A stretch of DNA of 64,000 nt from Bacillus alkalisoli (GCF_002797415.1 NZ_KZ454944.1:2870665-2934664); one strand, 5' to 3'; positions 1 through 9,092 are shown, counted from the stretch's first letter. The notes: generated from the sequence alone by a model not told the origin. Made by a program: numbers and translations.

Positions 1-67
1 AAATTGTATTTATCTTTTTTACTCTTATGATAAACCTCACCTGAAAGTGTTTTATAAGGTTCTAACT

Positions 68-381
68 GTTGTTGTCAGCACGAGGCGCTCGCTTTCCGCG
101 GGTTTGTCTAGTTCTAGCCGCTCTAACTCCTCGAGTTATAAGCCATGGCCATCTAGAGGGCAAATAGCGTCCTCAAGCTATCACTGACTTATGCTTGTCG
201 GAGATGAACGAGCCGCTTCCACATTTCTTGGCTCTCGGGAGCATCCTCGGCGCGTGGCGCCTTTGGGGTCTCCCTTGACACACTTCTCCCGCAGGACAAG
301 GAAGGCTTCGGCAGCGAATCATCGCACGAAGGAAATGCGGTAGCATTTTCGAGGAGTCTCACGCCTCGTGCTAACAACAAC
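68..381 (+). repeat. Modular CCGCGGG repeat element, copy E1 (longest, both optional modules)
   Basis: The element is bounded by a 20-bp terminal inverted repeat (68-87 and 362-381) with one mismatch. Inside it carries the core CTTTCCGCGGG near 91-101 and TCCCGCAGGA near 288. An internal stem GGGAG (237-241) pairs with CTCCC (270-274) and encloses a GGCGC/GCGCC hairpin (249-261). It contains module A (about 130-225, shared with E2) and module B (about 296-357, shared with E3, E4 and E7). It fills most of the stretch before yjbE. No plausible coding sequence is seen in it, and positions 1-67 hold nothing recognisable. Confidence 0.85.
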
Positions 382-501
382 GATTAGTAATATAAATTTA
401 TTTTCTTAGTACCAATTCTTTATTATTGATAAAAATCTAGTCATAATATTGAACAGCCCTCACTATATTTAGTTAAGAATGGGACAAGAGGGAGCGATTG
501 T

Positions 502-1173
502 GTGGAATTTGAATTAATTACATCTATATTAATAATAATTGGCATTGATATTGTTCTTGGTGGGGATAACGCAATACTAATCGCCATGGCTTGTCGTAAT
601 TTACCCGATAAGCACCGAAATAAGGCGATTATTATAGGAACGCTACTGGCTGTAGTTTGTCGCGTCCTATTAACTGTAGTCGCAGTATATTTACTTTCTA
701 TTCCTTTCTTACAGTTTGTTGGTGGAGTTTTACTAATTTATATTGCTATAGGGTTGATAAAAAAACAGTCCGATTCCGTAGAAATAAGAGGAAGTACTTC
801 TCTATTGGCGGCAATTAAAACAGTTGTCATTGCAGATATTATAATGGGTGTTGATAATGTAATGGCGGTTGCTGGTGCTGCTCACGGTCAATTTAAATTA
901 GTTGTGATTGGTCTTCTATTTTCTATCCCGATTATCGTTTGGGGTAGTAAAATCATCCTTTATTTAATGGAAAGGTATCCTATTATTGTTTATATTGGTG
1001 CAGCCATTTTGGCTTTTACTGCTGGGAAAATGATGATGAATGAGCCAATGATACAACATGTTGTATTCTTACCTAGTTTAAAAGAACTATTTCCGTTTTT
1101 GACTATCCTATTCGTATTATCGTTTGTTTTAGTCCAAAAATTTTCGGGTCCGAAAACCAGTTCATCGGTTTAA
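502..1173 (+). CDS. yjbE: TerC family integral membrane protein YjbE, likely metal exporter
   Basis: This 223-residue polytopic membrane protein of the TerC/YjbE family has about seven hydrophobic segments. Acidic intramembrane motifs typical of the family are visible: IDIVLGGDNA at residues 15-24 and ADIIMGVDN at 111-119. TerC paralogues in Bacillus have been linked to manganese efflux and to metallation of exported enzymes; the substrate of this copy is inferred only. Translation starts at a GTG preceded by GGGAG at 8-base spacing. It is convergent with spx, as expected from B. subtilis yjbD (spx)-yjbE gene content. The yybP-ykoY riboswitch often found before terC genes was looked for and not seen; a repeat element occupies the upstream region instead. 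Confidence 0.85.
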   Translation: MEFELITSILIIIGIDIVLGGDNAILIAMACRNLPDKHRNKAIIIGTLLAVVCRVLLTVVAVYLLSIPFLQFVGGVLLIYIAIGLIKKQSDSVEIRGSTSLLAAIKTVVIADIIMGVDNVMAVAGAAHGQFKLVVIGLLFSIPIIVWGSKIILYLMERYPIIVYIGAAILAFTAGKMMMNEPMIQHVVFLPSLKELFPFLTILFVLSFVLVQKFSGPKTSSSV

Positions 1174-1198
1174 TAGATAGGTTGTGTTAAAGATCACC

Positions 1199-1441
1199 GT
1201 TGATTTCCGTGCAAGTCTTCGCTTTCCGTGGGCGTGTCTAGGTCAAGTAGCTCCTCGAGTATAAGTCATGGCCATCTCGAGGGCAAAAACACCCTCAAGC
1301 TGTCCCTGTCTTATACCTATCGGAGCTGAACGAGCCGCTATCACTTTTCGTGGCGCAGGGAGCCTCCTCGGCGCAAGCGCCTGTGGGGTCTCCCGTTCCA
1401 CGCTTTTCCCGCAGGAGTCTCAGCCTTGCACGGAAATTAAC
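1199..1441 (+). repeat. Modular CCGCGGG repeat element, copy E2
   Basis: Terminal arms 1199-1215 and 1425-1441 (GTTGATTTCCGTGCAAG against its complement) differ by one base. The internal stem is GGGAG (1358-1362) with CTCCC (1390-1394) around a GGCGC/GCGCC hairpin (1370-1381). It carries module A, very similar to that of E1 (both contain CATGGCCATCT and GAACGAGCCGCT), but lacks module B. It lies between the convergent genes yjbE and spx. An open frame across it is a by-product of the repeat. Confidence 0.85.
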
Positions 1442-1502
1442 AGGAAAGTGTTTATAAATCAACACTAACCATTAACACAGCTAATAGATAGAAAACAAAA
1501 AC

Positions 1503-1553
1503 AGGTCAATTTCCTTAGGCTAGTAGCTACTAGCCTCTATGGAAATTGACCTA
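1503..1553. terminator. Bidirectional terminator between yjbE and spx
   Basis: Nested perfect palindromes are present: GGTCAATTTCC (from 1504) pairs with GGAAATTGACC, enclosing AGGCTAGTA/TACTAGCCT. The hairpin lies between the convergent 3' ends, immediately after the spx stop codon on the minus strand. Confidence 0.75.
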
Positions 1554-1561
1554 TTAAATTA

Positions 1562-1960
1562 TTATCCGTTTACTAACTTCTGTGCTTGACGTAGTTGATA
1601 CGTACGTACTTTTCTTGGTAAGAACCGACGGATTTCGTCTTCGTTGTATCCAACTTGTAATCTTTTTTCGTCTATGATAATTGGTCTTCTTAATAAACCA
1701 GGATGTTCTTTTATCACTTTGTAAAGCTCTTGCAAAGGCATTGACTCTACATTAATATTTAATTTTTGGAAAATCTTTGATCGGGTAGAGATAATCTCAT
1801 CTGTCCCCTCTTCTGTCATTCTTAAGATTTCCTTAATTTCATCTATAGATAGTGACTCTGAGAAAATATTTCTTTCCACGTATGGAATATCATTTTCCTC
1901 TAACCAATTTTTCGCCTTACGACATGAAGTACAACTTGGAGATGTATATACCGTTACCAT
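1562..1960 (-). CDS. spx: Spx, redox-responsive transcription regulator (ArsC family)
   Basis: At 132 residues this matches Spx length (131). It shows the CTSC redox switch (Cys10 and Cys13), Gly52, which contacts the RNA polymerase alpha C-terminal domain, and the paired arginines at 91-92. Spx binds RNA polymerase alpha under disulfide stress, represses activator-dependent genes and activates thiol-homeostasis genes; it is normally degraded by ClpXP. In B. subtilis spx follows yjbC in an operon. Here yjbC lies 6.5 kb away, with RND pump genes inserted between, so spx must use its own promoter in the long intergenic region upstream. Confidence 0.95.
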   Translation of the reverse strand: MVTVYTSPSCTSCRKAKNWLEENDIPYVERNIFSESLSIDEIKEILRMTEEGTDEIISTRSKIFQKLNINVESMPLQELYKVIKEHPGLLRRPIIIDEKRLQVGYNEDEIRRFLPRKVRTYQLRQAQKLVNG

Positions 1961-2489
1961 GAACTTTTCCTCTCCTTTAACTAGTATAAATGTTTAAGCA
2001 ATGGTGTGACTCGAATGTAGGATGGCTGCTCGCCATACATCGTTATATTATATTTATAATTTAATAATAATCAGTTCCATTTGCTTTTGTCAGCTGTTAG
2101 CTGTTAGCTGTCCACTAATCTAATGGTGAATGGCTTTCAGTTTGAAATTACTATAAAGAAGTAATTCCTATAATTATTATACACGAAAATAAACATCTTG
2201 AATATAGGATTTTAGAAGTTAGACATGTATCAACATTGTTACAAGCTAGTTAAGACCCTATGTTTAAGTAGTAATTTAATACTAAAGATATACGTAACAA
2301 TCTGAACTCACTTAACACCCATTGCCTCTTCCATATACATATAGACGAATTGTTACAAAAAAAGTTTCATCCATATAAAAAGTTCACAATTTAGTAACAA
2401 TTTGAACCTTCTTAACTAGTTCCTATTTGTACCGATAATCAATACATGATAGCTTAATATTTAGACATGATAATGAAGAGGTGATTTTT
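1961..2489. other. Divergent intergenic region spx / RND adaptor with 100-bp-spaced direct repeats
   Basis: This AT-rich stretch without a gene carries the promoters of spx (minus) and the RND operon (plus). Two 23-bp near-identical direct repeats begin at 2294 and 2394 (GTAACAAT.TGAAC......TTAAC in both), exactly 100 bp apart. A related GTTACAA...GTTAAG sequence lies near 2237. A short triplication of TTAGCTG lies at about 2090-2112, and a small hairpin (ATGGC...GCCAT) near 2020-2040 is in the presumed spx leader. Confidence 0.5.
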
Positions 2490-3719
2490 TTGAATAAGTA
2501 TTGGCAACTTGCACTCCTATTTATAATTCTTATGTTTTTTACTGCTTGTTCTCAGAAAGAAATAACAAGCCAAAGTACGGAAAATAACAAAATTCCAATA
2601 ACAGTAGCAACTGTTTCTGAAAAAACGATAAGTAATACGATTGAGCTTACTGGTACAGCTCTACCTAGCGTTCAAGTACCACTTGTTACAACTTCCCCCC
2701 TCACCGTAGAAAAAGTCCATGTAAGAATTGGCGACACTGTTTCAAAAGGTCAATTAATCGTTACGCTTGATTCACAAGCTGCAGACGAACAAGTGAAACA
2801 AGCAAAAAACGCAATAAACGAGTTAGAAAATGCTCTTTCTAAAATGAAAGAAGTAGAAAAAGCGGCACAAAATCAAGCTTCTATTGCTGATATACCCAAA
2901 TTACAAGAGGAATTAAACCTTTCTTTACAAAAATCACAAAGTTTATTAGAAGGTGTCGAAACAGGTGCTGTTACTTCTTTAGATTTAATCCAAAGCACTG
3001 TCGATGTCATGATAAAACAAGCGCAACTTGCAACTGCCGCTAGCCAACTGCAACAAATCCCTTCCTTTAATACAGCTGAACTAGAAGTACAATTACAACA
3101 AGCAAGGAATGGATTAAAACAAGCGGAACAGTTAGCAGATCTGACAAAAATAACGAGTCCAATTGATGGAGTTGTTGCTGATTTAAATGTAGTAGAAGAT
3201 GGGATTGCTACACCACAATTACCTGTTGCGACCATAATTCAACTAAATACGATTGATGCAACTTTTGCTGTGAATAGTTATCAAGTTAGTAAAGTAAAAA
3301 GTGGCCAAAAAGCTACTGTAATTTTTGAAGGTATAAGTGAACCTTTCTCTTCCGAAATTGATATTGTTTCACCAACTGTAGATATGCAAACTAATATGTT
3401 TACCGTTACTATTCGTATTAGCAATACCGATAGGGATATACTTGGCGGAATGAGAGCAACAGCTTTTGTAAACATTGATGAGCTTGAATCGGAAACAGTC
3501 GTTCCTGTAGAAGCTATTTTATATGAAGAAAATGATCCTTATGTATTTCTCATTGAAGGTGAAAAAGCAGTACGCCAAAACGTACTATTAGGTTTTAGAG
3601 ATGATGAAGTAGTTCAAGTACTTGAAGGTTTATCTATAAATGACACTGTAGCTTTGAATGGAAAAGAAAGATTAAAAGATGGTGTTGAAATATTAATTCA
3701 AGAAAGTGATCGAGACTAA
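2490..3719 (+). CDS. RND efflux periplasmic-adaptor-like lipoprotein (HlyD/MFP family)
   Basis: This membrane fusion protein of about 409 residues is predicted to be a lipoprotein: hydrophobic residues 7-17 are followed by FTAC with the lipid-modified Cys near residue 20. Next come a biotinyl-lipoyl-like half, a long helical hairpin rich in Gln/Lys/Glu (roughly residues 90-205), the second lipoyl half (ITSPIDGVV) and a beta-barrel domain. A TTG start at 2490 is chosen because AGAGGTGA sits 6 bases upstream; an in-frame GTG at 2481 falls inside that ribosome binding site. The stop overlaps the pump ATG by one base (TAATG), so translation is probably coupled. It would link the pump to the outer face of the membrane. 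Confidence 0.85.
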   Translation: MNKYWQLALLFIILMFFTACSQKEITSQSTENNKIPITVATVSEKTISNTIELTGTALPSVQVPLVTTSPLTVEKVHVRIGDTVSKGQLIVTLDSQAADEQVKQAKNAINELENALSKMKEVEKAAQNQASIADIPKLQEELNLSLQKSQSLLEGVETGAVTSLDLIQSTVDVMIKQAQLATAASQLQQIPSFNTAELEVQLQQARNGLKQAEQLADLTKITSPIDGVVADLNVVEDGIATPQLPVATIIQLNTIDATFAVNSYQVSKVKSGQKATVIFEGISEPFSSEIDIVSPTVDMQTNMFTVTIRISNTDRDILGGMRATAFVNIDELESETVVPVEAILYEENDPYVFLIEGEKAVRQNVLLGFRDDEVVQVLEGLSINDTVALNGKERLKDGVEILIQESDRD

Positions 3720-6700
3720 TGAATATCGCTAAATTATCTGTATTACGTCCCATTGCTATGTCAATGGTTATCGTATTGATGCTTATTCTTGGAGCTGTAA
3801 GTATGCGGGGTATGCCCGTAGATTTATTCCCTGAATTAACCTTCCCTATTGTTGCAGTTACGACAACATATGAGGGAGCTGGTCCAGAAGAAATTGAAAA
3901 TTTAATTTCAGGTCCTATTGAAAATGCAATGGGAACTTTGCCAAATGTTGAATCCGTTACTTCTATTTCTAGAACAGGTGGTTCCCTCGTTCTTGTCGCA
4001 TTTACATGGGGTACGAACATGGACTTTGCATCACTTGATATTCGAGATCGGATAGATTCTGTGAGAGATTTTTTACCACCAGGAGCTAATATGCCAAGAG
4101 TATTACGCTTTAATCCAAGCGACTTACCAATTGTACAATTAGCTATAACAGATCCATCCGGAGAAATGACAAAAGCGAAGCAACTTGCAGAACAAGAAAT
4201 TCAACCTCAATTAAATAGTGTAGATGGAATCGCTTCGATAACAGTTGAAGGTGGCGCTGAGAATGAAATTAGAATTACGTTAGACCCAAAAACGTTGAAT
4301 TCTTATGGCATTTCGTTAGATCAGCTTCAGCAAATTATCGCATCTGAAAATTTAAATTTACCAGGCGGTTCGTTAACGGACAGGAATCAAAATCTACCTA
4401 TCCGAATCACAGGTGAATATGAATCTATCTTTGATATTAGAAGCTTACCAATTCCAACGCGTAACGGTGTTGTGCCTTTAGAGCAACTAGGAGATGTTAG
4501 GGAAACATTAGAACCTACAACACAGCTTAGTTATTTAAATGGCGAGCCAGCTGTTGGGATGTCTATTTTAAAGCAGTCTGGTAGTAATACTGTAACGGTT
4601 GCTAACAATATTGATCGAAAAATAGAAGAAATTAAAAAGACACTCCCTGATGGGGTAGAAATTCAAACAATTTTTGATCAAAGTGACTTTATTGAAAAGT
4701 CCATTCGAGCTGTTACGACTAATATGATTGTTGGTAGTATACTTGCAGCTCTTGTTCTTTATTTATTTTTAAGAAATTTCCGCAGTACATTAATTATTGG
4801 ATTCTCCATTCCAATTTCCATCGTTACTACATTCATTTTCATGTATTTTAGTGGGCAAACGTTAAACTTGTTAACACTTGGTGGTCTCGCACTTGGAATT
4901 GGTATGATGGTCGATAATGCAATTGTAATTTTAGAAAATATTTACCGACTAAGGCAAAAAGGGGAATCCCTAAAAGATGCGGCAATAAAAGGAACAGCTG
5001 AAGTTGGCCCTGCAATTGTAGCATCGACATTGACAACTATTATCGTATTTTTACCTATTGTTTTTGTTGATGGTTTAGCTGCTCAATTGTTTAAACCACT
5101 TGCATTAGTAATATCCTTTTCATTATTTGCTTCACTGTTTACAGCATTAATTATTGTACCTTTATTTTCTTCTTTACTATTAAAAGTAAATGATAAATCT
5201 TCGCGTTTTGAAGAAAGGTTTGGAGTTTTTACTTCATGGTATCGGGGAGTATTGGAACGCGTATTAAGACATCCGAAGAAAACAGCATCTTTAGTGTTAT
5301 TACTTTTTGCTATCTCCTTACTCGGCTATCCGCTTCTTGGGAAAGAATTTTTGCCACAACAAGACCAAAGCTTTTTATCTATAACAGCTAGGTTACCAGA
5401 GGGCAGTTCCGTTGATGCAACATATGGTGTAATGGAAGATATAGACGAACGCATTCGAGATATTGCTGAAATTGATTTAGCGTTTGTTACTGTTGGTGGT
5501 GCAGATAACTTCTCTGTTGCTGCTGGTACACAAACGAACAGAGCTAATTACAGTATATTATTAGTACCTATTAATGATAGAAATCGGTCAGATGCACAAG
5601 TTGCAGATGATATAAGACAACGTCTAGCGAATATTCCTGGTGCAGAGATCCGAATATCTTCTGGTGATAGTGGATTTTCACAAAACCCTGTCTCATTAAG
5701 TATTACAGGTCCGGATTTAACTACATTAAAGGATATAGCAGACCATACGATAGAAATAATTTCTGAAGTAGAAGGTGTACGGGAACCTTCTAGCAACTTT
5801 ACGGAAGGTAATCCAGAAATCACAGTACAAATTGATCGCGTAAAGGCTAGTCAATTTGGTGTTGGAACGGCGCAAGTTGCCTCTACTGTTTCTAATGCGA
5901 CTCGTGGAATTGTAGCAAGTAGAATGGCGCGTGATGGTGAAGAATTAAATATCCGTTTAGCGATAGAGGATACGTATACCACTTCTATTCAACAACTAGA
6001 GAACTTATTAATTAGCACACCAACTGGTGAGAACATACCGTTAAAAGCGGTTGCTGTCATTGAAAGAAGCCAAGGTCCTACACAGATAACTCGTACAAAT
6101 CGTTTACGTGAAATAACGGTAAATGCAGATATAGTAGGGAGAGATTTAGGAAGCGTCGTTGATGATATTGAACTGGCTCTTCGTGAAAACATTTACTTAC
6201 CAAATAACCAATATAAAATTTCTTTTGGCGGTCAAGATGAGCAAATGAACGATGCATTTTTCAAACTTGGCGGTGCTTTAGCTTTAGCGGTTGTTTTAGT
6301 ATATATGGTTATGGCTGGACAATTTGAATCTTACTTTTACCCACTCATCATCATGTTTGCTGTTCCACTAACCGTGATTGGCATTATGGCTGGGTTATTA
6401 ATTACGCAACAGCCGTTAGGGGTCGGATCACTGGTCGGAATGCTCATACTAACCGGGATAGTCGTTAATAATGCCATCGTCTTTGTAGATTATGTAAATA
6501 TATTAAAACGTGATGGTAAATCCACATTAGAAGCTATTTTAATTGCAGGTCCAACACGTATCAGACCTATATTTATGACAGCTTTAACTACAATATTAGG
6601 CCTTATCCCACTGACACTTGGGTTTGGAGAAGGAATGGAAATTCAACAACCAATGGCAATAGTTATCGTGTTTGGCTTAAGTTTTGCTACTGTTATCACA

Positions 6701-6787
6701 TTAATATTTATACCAGTTGTTTATTTCTTATTTGATAGCTGGAGAGAAAAAAGAAAAGCAAAACACCATGAGGATGCGTCCATTTAG
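3719..6787 (+). CDS. RND family efflux pump, AcrB/SwrC-like
   Basis: This 1022-residue proton-driven resistance-nodulation-division transporter has the usual two-fold organisation of TM1, large external loop, TM2-6, then TM7, loop, TM8-12. The TM4 signature GMMVDNAIVILEN lies near residues 395-407 and the matching TM10 segment VVNNAIVFVDY near 915. It resembles B. subtilis SwrC (YerP), which exports surfactin and confers resistance to acriflavine-like compounds; the actual substrate here is unknown. The start overlaps the adaptor stop, and the pair forms a two-gene operon inserted between yjbC and spx. No TolC-like gene is present, as expected for a Gram-positive cell. Confidence 0.9.
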   Translation: MNIAKLSVLRPIAMSMVIVLMLILGAVSMRGMPVDLFPELTFPIVAVTTTYEGAGPEEIENLISGPIENAMGTLPNVESVTSISRTGGSLVLVAFTWGTNMDFASLDIRDRIDSVRDFLPPGANMPRVLRFNPSDLPIVQLAITDPSGEMTKAKQLAEQEIQPQLNSVDGIASITVEGGAENEIRITLDPKTLNSYGISLDQLQQIIASENLNLPGGSLTDRNQNLPIRITGEYESIFDIRSLPIPTRNGVVPLEQLGDVRETLEPTTQLSYLNGEPAVGMSILKQSGSNTVTVANNIDRKIEEIKKTLPDGVEIQTIFDQSDFIEKSIRAVTTNMIVGSILAALVLYLFLRNFRSTLIIGFSIPISIVTTFIFMYFSGQTLNLLTLGGLALGIGMMVDNAIVILENIYRLRQKGESLKDAAIKGTAEVGPAIVASTLTTIIVFLPIVFVDGLAAQLFKPLALVISFSLFASLFTALIIVPLFSSLLLKVNDKSSRFEERFGVFTSWYRGVLERVLRHPKKTASLVLLLFAISLLGYPLLGKEFLPQQDQSFLSITARLPEGSSVDATYGVMEDIDERIRDIAEIDLAFVTVGGADNFSVAAGTQTNRANYSILLVPINDRNRSDAQVADDIRQRLANIPGAEIRISSGDSGFSQNPVSLSITGPDLTTLKDIADHTIEIISEVEGVREPSSNFTEGNPEITVQIDRVKASQFGVGTAQVASTVSNATRGIVASRMARDGEELNIRLAIEDTYTTSIQQLENLLISTPTGENIPLKAVAVIERSQGPTQITRTNRLREITVNADIVGRDLGSVVDDIELALRENIYLPNNQYKISFGGQDEQMNDAFFKLGGALALAVVLVYMVMAGQFESYFYPLIIMFAVPLTVIGIMAGLLITQQPLGVGSLVGMLILTGIVVNNAIVFVDYVNILKRDGKSTLEAILIAGPTRIRPIFMTALTTILGLIPLTLGFGEGMEIQQPMAIVIVFGLSFATVITLIFIPVVYFLFDSWREKRKAKHHEDASI

Positions 6788-6789
6788 AA

Positions 6790-6828
6790 CCGAGGAAGAC
6801 AAGCAACAGTTAGGCTTGTTTTCCTCTC
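6790..6828 (+). terminator. Stem-loop after the RND pump gene
   Basis: GAGGAAGACAAGC pairs with GCTTGTTTTCCTC (about 6792-6826). It lacks a long T-run, so it may act as an attenuator before the SGNH hydrolase gene rather than a full terminator. Confidence 0.45.
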
Positions 6829-6857
6829 TATAAGAGACGAGGGGAGGTCTTCTATCA

Positions 6858-7595
6858 ATGAAATTAGTCATAAATTGGATGGTTATTTGTTTTTTTATAT
6901 TATCTAGTTTTCTATTATTTCCTTCCGCAAAAGCTGAAACACCTACTACAGTAACATATATCGCTTTAGGTGATTCTCTATCTGCAGGGTATGGTTCTTC
7001 TGAAATAAACTTTTTACGAATCCATGGTTTTGTGCCTAGGTTTGTGCAATATTTACGAGAAGATCAATTGGTTCACGTTGAAAATCATAGTGTTCCAGGA
7101 TTGTCTTCCGCTGGTTTACAACTTATGTTGGAGACAGATATTGGTCTACAAAACAGAATTAGAAACGCTGATATTATTACAATGTCTATAGGCGGCAATG
7201 ACTTTATAAATACGGTAAGGGCGAATCCAACCATTGGAGATGTTGCTTTGTCGTTGAGAATGTCTCTATTAGAGGAAAACTATCGTTCTATTATGAATAG
7301 AATAAAAGAATTAAATAGTGATGCGGTTGTTATTTTACTAGGTTTGTATAATCCTTACTATGATAATCACGATTTAAAAGCTAGTGGCGAAAAGTTTGCA
7401 CCTATGTTTAATGAATTTATTGACACTTTTGCTAACTCAAATACGATAATCGTTAATCCTTATGAGTGGTTTAATGGTAAAGAAAAAAAGCTAACACACA
7501 TTGCAGATGACGATATTCACCCAAATGATGAGGGGTACTTAGTTATTAATAACTTGTTAGTGGAACAGTATGAAGAGTACTTAAAAAATAATTAA
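6858..7595 (+). CDS. Secreted SGNH/GDSL-type lipase or esterase
   Basis: The protein has 245 residues. An N-terminal signal peptide (hydrophobic 8-22, cleavage probably near SAKA-E at 23-27) is followed by the SGNH hydrolase blocks: GDSL at 38-41 with nucleophile Ser40, GGND at 112-115 and DxxH at Asp218/His221 (DDIHPN). The family hydrolyses esters of lipids or acylated sugars; the substrate is not predictable. The ATG at 6858 has GAGGGGAGG upstream. It lies 70 bp after the RND pump in the same direction and may be partly co-transcribed. Gene and array beyond it are separated by a strong terminator. Confidence 0.85.
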   Translation: MKLVINWMVICFFILSSFLLFPSAKAETPTTVTYIALGDSLSAGYGSSEINFLRIHGFVPRFVQYLREDQLVHVENHSVPGLSSAGLQLMLETDIGLQNRIRNADIITMSIGGNDFINTVRANPTIGDVALSLRMSLLEENYRSIMNRIKELNSDAVVILLGLYNPYYDNHDLKASGEKFAPMFNEFIDTFANSNTIIVNPYEWFNGKEKKLTHIADDDIHPNDEGYLVINNLLVEQYEEYLKNN

Positions 7596-7634
7596 GAAAT
7601 AGCGTTTAATTCCAATAAATTCAATGAATTTGAA

Positions 7635-7674
7635 GAAAAAATCACTTCATATAACTATATGAAGTGATTTTTTC
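7635..7674 (+). terminator. Terminator after SGNH hydrolase gene
   Basis: A near-perfect palindrome GAAAAAATCACTTCATAT / ATATGAAGTGATTTTTTC with an A-run on one side and a T-run on the other could work in both directions. Confidence 0.8.
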
Positions 7675-7740
7675 TATACAAAGTGTTTTCATCATGCAAT
7701 TTAAAGATAAATGAATATTCTTTTAAAAGTCACTTTTCCC

Positions 7741-8440
7741 AAAGTGCCGTTCATTGTGGCTATGAAAGGTACTCTTGACTAACTTTCTGACCAAAGTGCC
7801 GTTCATCATGTAAAATGAAAGGTTCTTTTAGCAGACTTCTTGACCAAAGTGCCGTTCATCGAGGCTATGAAAGGTACTCTTGACTAACTTTTTGATCAAA
7901 GTGCCGTTCATCGTGTCAATGAAAGGTACTCTTGACTAACTTTTTGATCAAAGTGCCGTTCATCGTGTCAATGAAAGGTTCTTTTGACTAACTTTTTGAC
8001 CAAAGTGCCGTTCATCGTGTAAATGAAAGGTACTTTTAGCAGACTTCTTGACCAAAGTGCCGTTCATCGAGGCTATGAAAGGTACTCTTGACTAACTTTT
8101 TGACCAAAGTGCCGTTCATCATGTAAATGAAAGGCACTTTTAGCGAACTTCTTGACCAAAGTGCCGTTCATCGTGTCAATGAAAGGTACTTTTAGCAGAC
8201 TTCTTGACCAAAGTTCTGTTCATCGTGTCAATGAAAGGTTCTTTTGACTAACTTCTTGACCAAAGTGCCGTTCATCGTGTCAATGAAAGGTTCTTTTGAC
8301 TAACTTCTTGACCAAAGTGACGTTCATCGTGTCAACGAAAGGTACTTTTGACTAGCTTTTTAATTAAAGTACCGTTCATCGAGGCTATAAAAGATACTGA
8401 CCAAATTCCCATTCATAAAGACTATGAAAGTATTTCCTTA
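7741..8440. repeat. Tandem hairpin array 1, 52-bp period, about 13 units
   Basis: Units start with AAAGTGCCGTTCAT at 7741 and recur every 52 bp, with a degenerate unit before (from about 7680) and two decayed, shortened units after about 8365. Each unit contains an imperfect inverted repeat: AAAGTGCCGTTCAT, a 6-8 base variable centre (such as CGTGTCA, CGAGGCT or CATGTAA), then ATGAAAGGTACTTTT. A linker of about 17 bases (GACTAACTTCTTGACC) follows. No coding frame fits. The array fills the gap between the convergent ends of the SGNH lipase gene and yjbC. Confidence 0.9.
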
Positions 8441-8513
8441 TTTCTTATTTTATATTTGTAATAGTCGCCTTCCATCACGATAAGGCTTTATGGTATAGGC
8501 AAATAGCCACTTC

Positions 8514-9092
8514 TTAAATGTTCTTTAAAATGTTGTCTCCACTGTTTTCCGAGTCATCAAAGGAAAGCACTTGCTCTACATCATCATACTGCTCTCCATA
8601 AAGCTCGACATCTTTATAAGTGTGAATATGTTCGTACATTTTACGCATACCTTCATATATTACTTCTTCCTCTTCACCGTTTGGTGACCAATAAAGAATT
8701 TCCATTTGATTCACTTCGTTCGTGGCTAGAGAGCGGCGTTGGTAACCGATAGAAGAAGCATGTTTAAACCCCTCACGTTTATAAAACTTCAAACGCTTCT
8801 CTGTGTCCGTGTCTTCATAATCAACAGGTTCCACTTCTAATATAATCGGCTTACCTTTTTTCTTTAGTTTTTCAATAAGTTTGCGACCTAGCCCTTGTCC
8901 TCTTGCATCTTTTGAGACAAATAGGTAATCGATAAAAATTAGATTATTTAATTCTGCATACATAAGAACATGATATTCACCTTCATCTTTATGGTAAATC
9001 TCACCCTTTTCTTTTAGCAGCAATTCCATATGTTCTTTTGACTTCATTTCCTCAATAGGGAAATATTGATTTAGTTTCTCATACCAATTCAT
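8514..9092 (-). CDS. yjbC: GNAT family N-acetyltransferase YjbC
   Basis: With the ATG at 9092 the protein has 192 residues, the length I recall for B. subtilis YjbC; AAAGGGTG lies 11 bases upstream. The GNAT acetyl-CoA binding motif A is visible as ARGQGLGRKLIEKL in the first half, and the C-terminal third is acidic. The function is a putative acetyltransferase of unknown substrate. In B. subtilis yjbC is stress-induced and precedes spx; here that operon is split. It is convergent with the SGNH gene across array 1. Confidence 0.8.
   Translation of the reverse strand: MNWYEKLNQYFPIEEMKSKEHMELLLKEKGEIYHKDEGEYHVLMYAELNNLIFIDYLFVSKDARGQGLGRKLIEKLKKKGKPIILEVEPVDYEDTDTEKRLKFYKREGFKHASSIGYQRRSLATNEVNQMEILYWSPNGEEEEVIYEGMRKMYEHIHTYKDVELYGEQYDDVEQVLSFDDSENSGDNILKNI

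Noticed and set aside
189-380. Open frame on the minus strand inside E1
   Set aside because: It lies wholly in a repeat element, has no ribosome binding site, and similar frames appear by chance in other copies (about 1268-1468, 37362-37632, 40656-40844).
68-381. Remnant of an insertion sequence with its own transposase
   Set aside because: Inverted ends are present, but no transposase fragment is detectable in this or any copy in the window.
382-501. yybP-ykoY manganese riboswitch before yjbE
   Set aside because: No characteristic conserved loops or multi-helix fold seen in the 120 bases between E1 and the start codon.
7741-8440. Possible CRISPR array (regular repeats)
   Set aside because: Whole 52-bp units repeat, including the parts that would be spacers; no unique spacers, no cas genes nearby.
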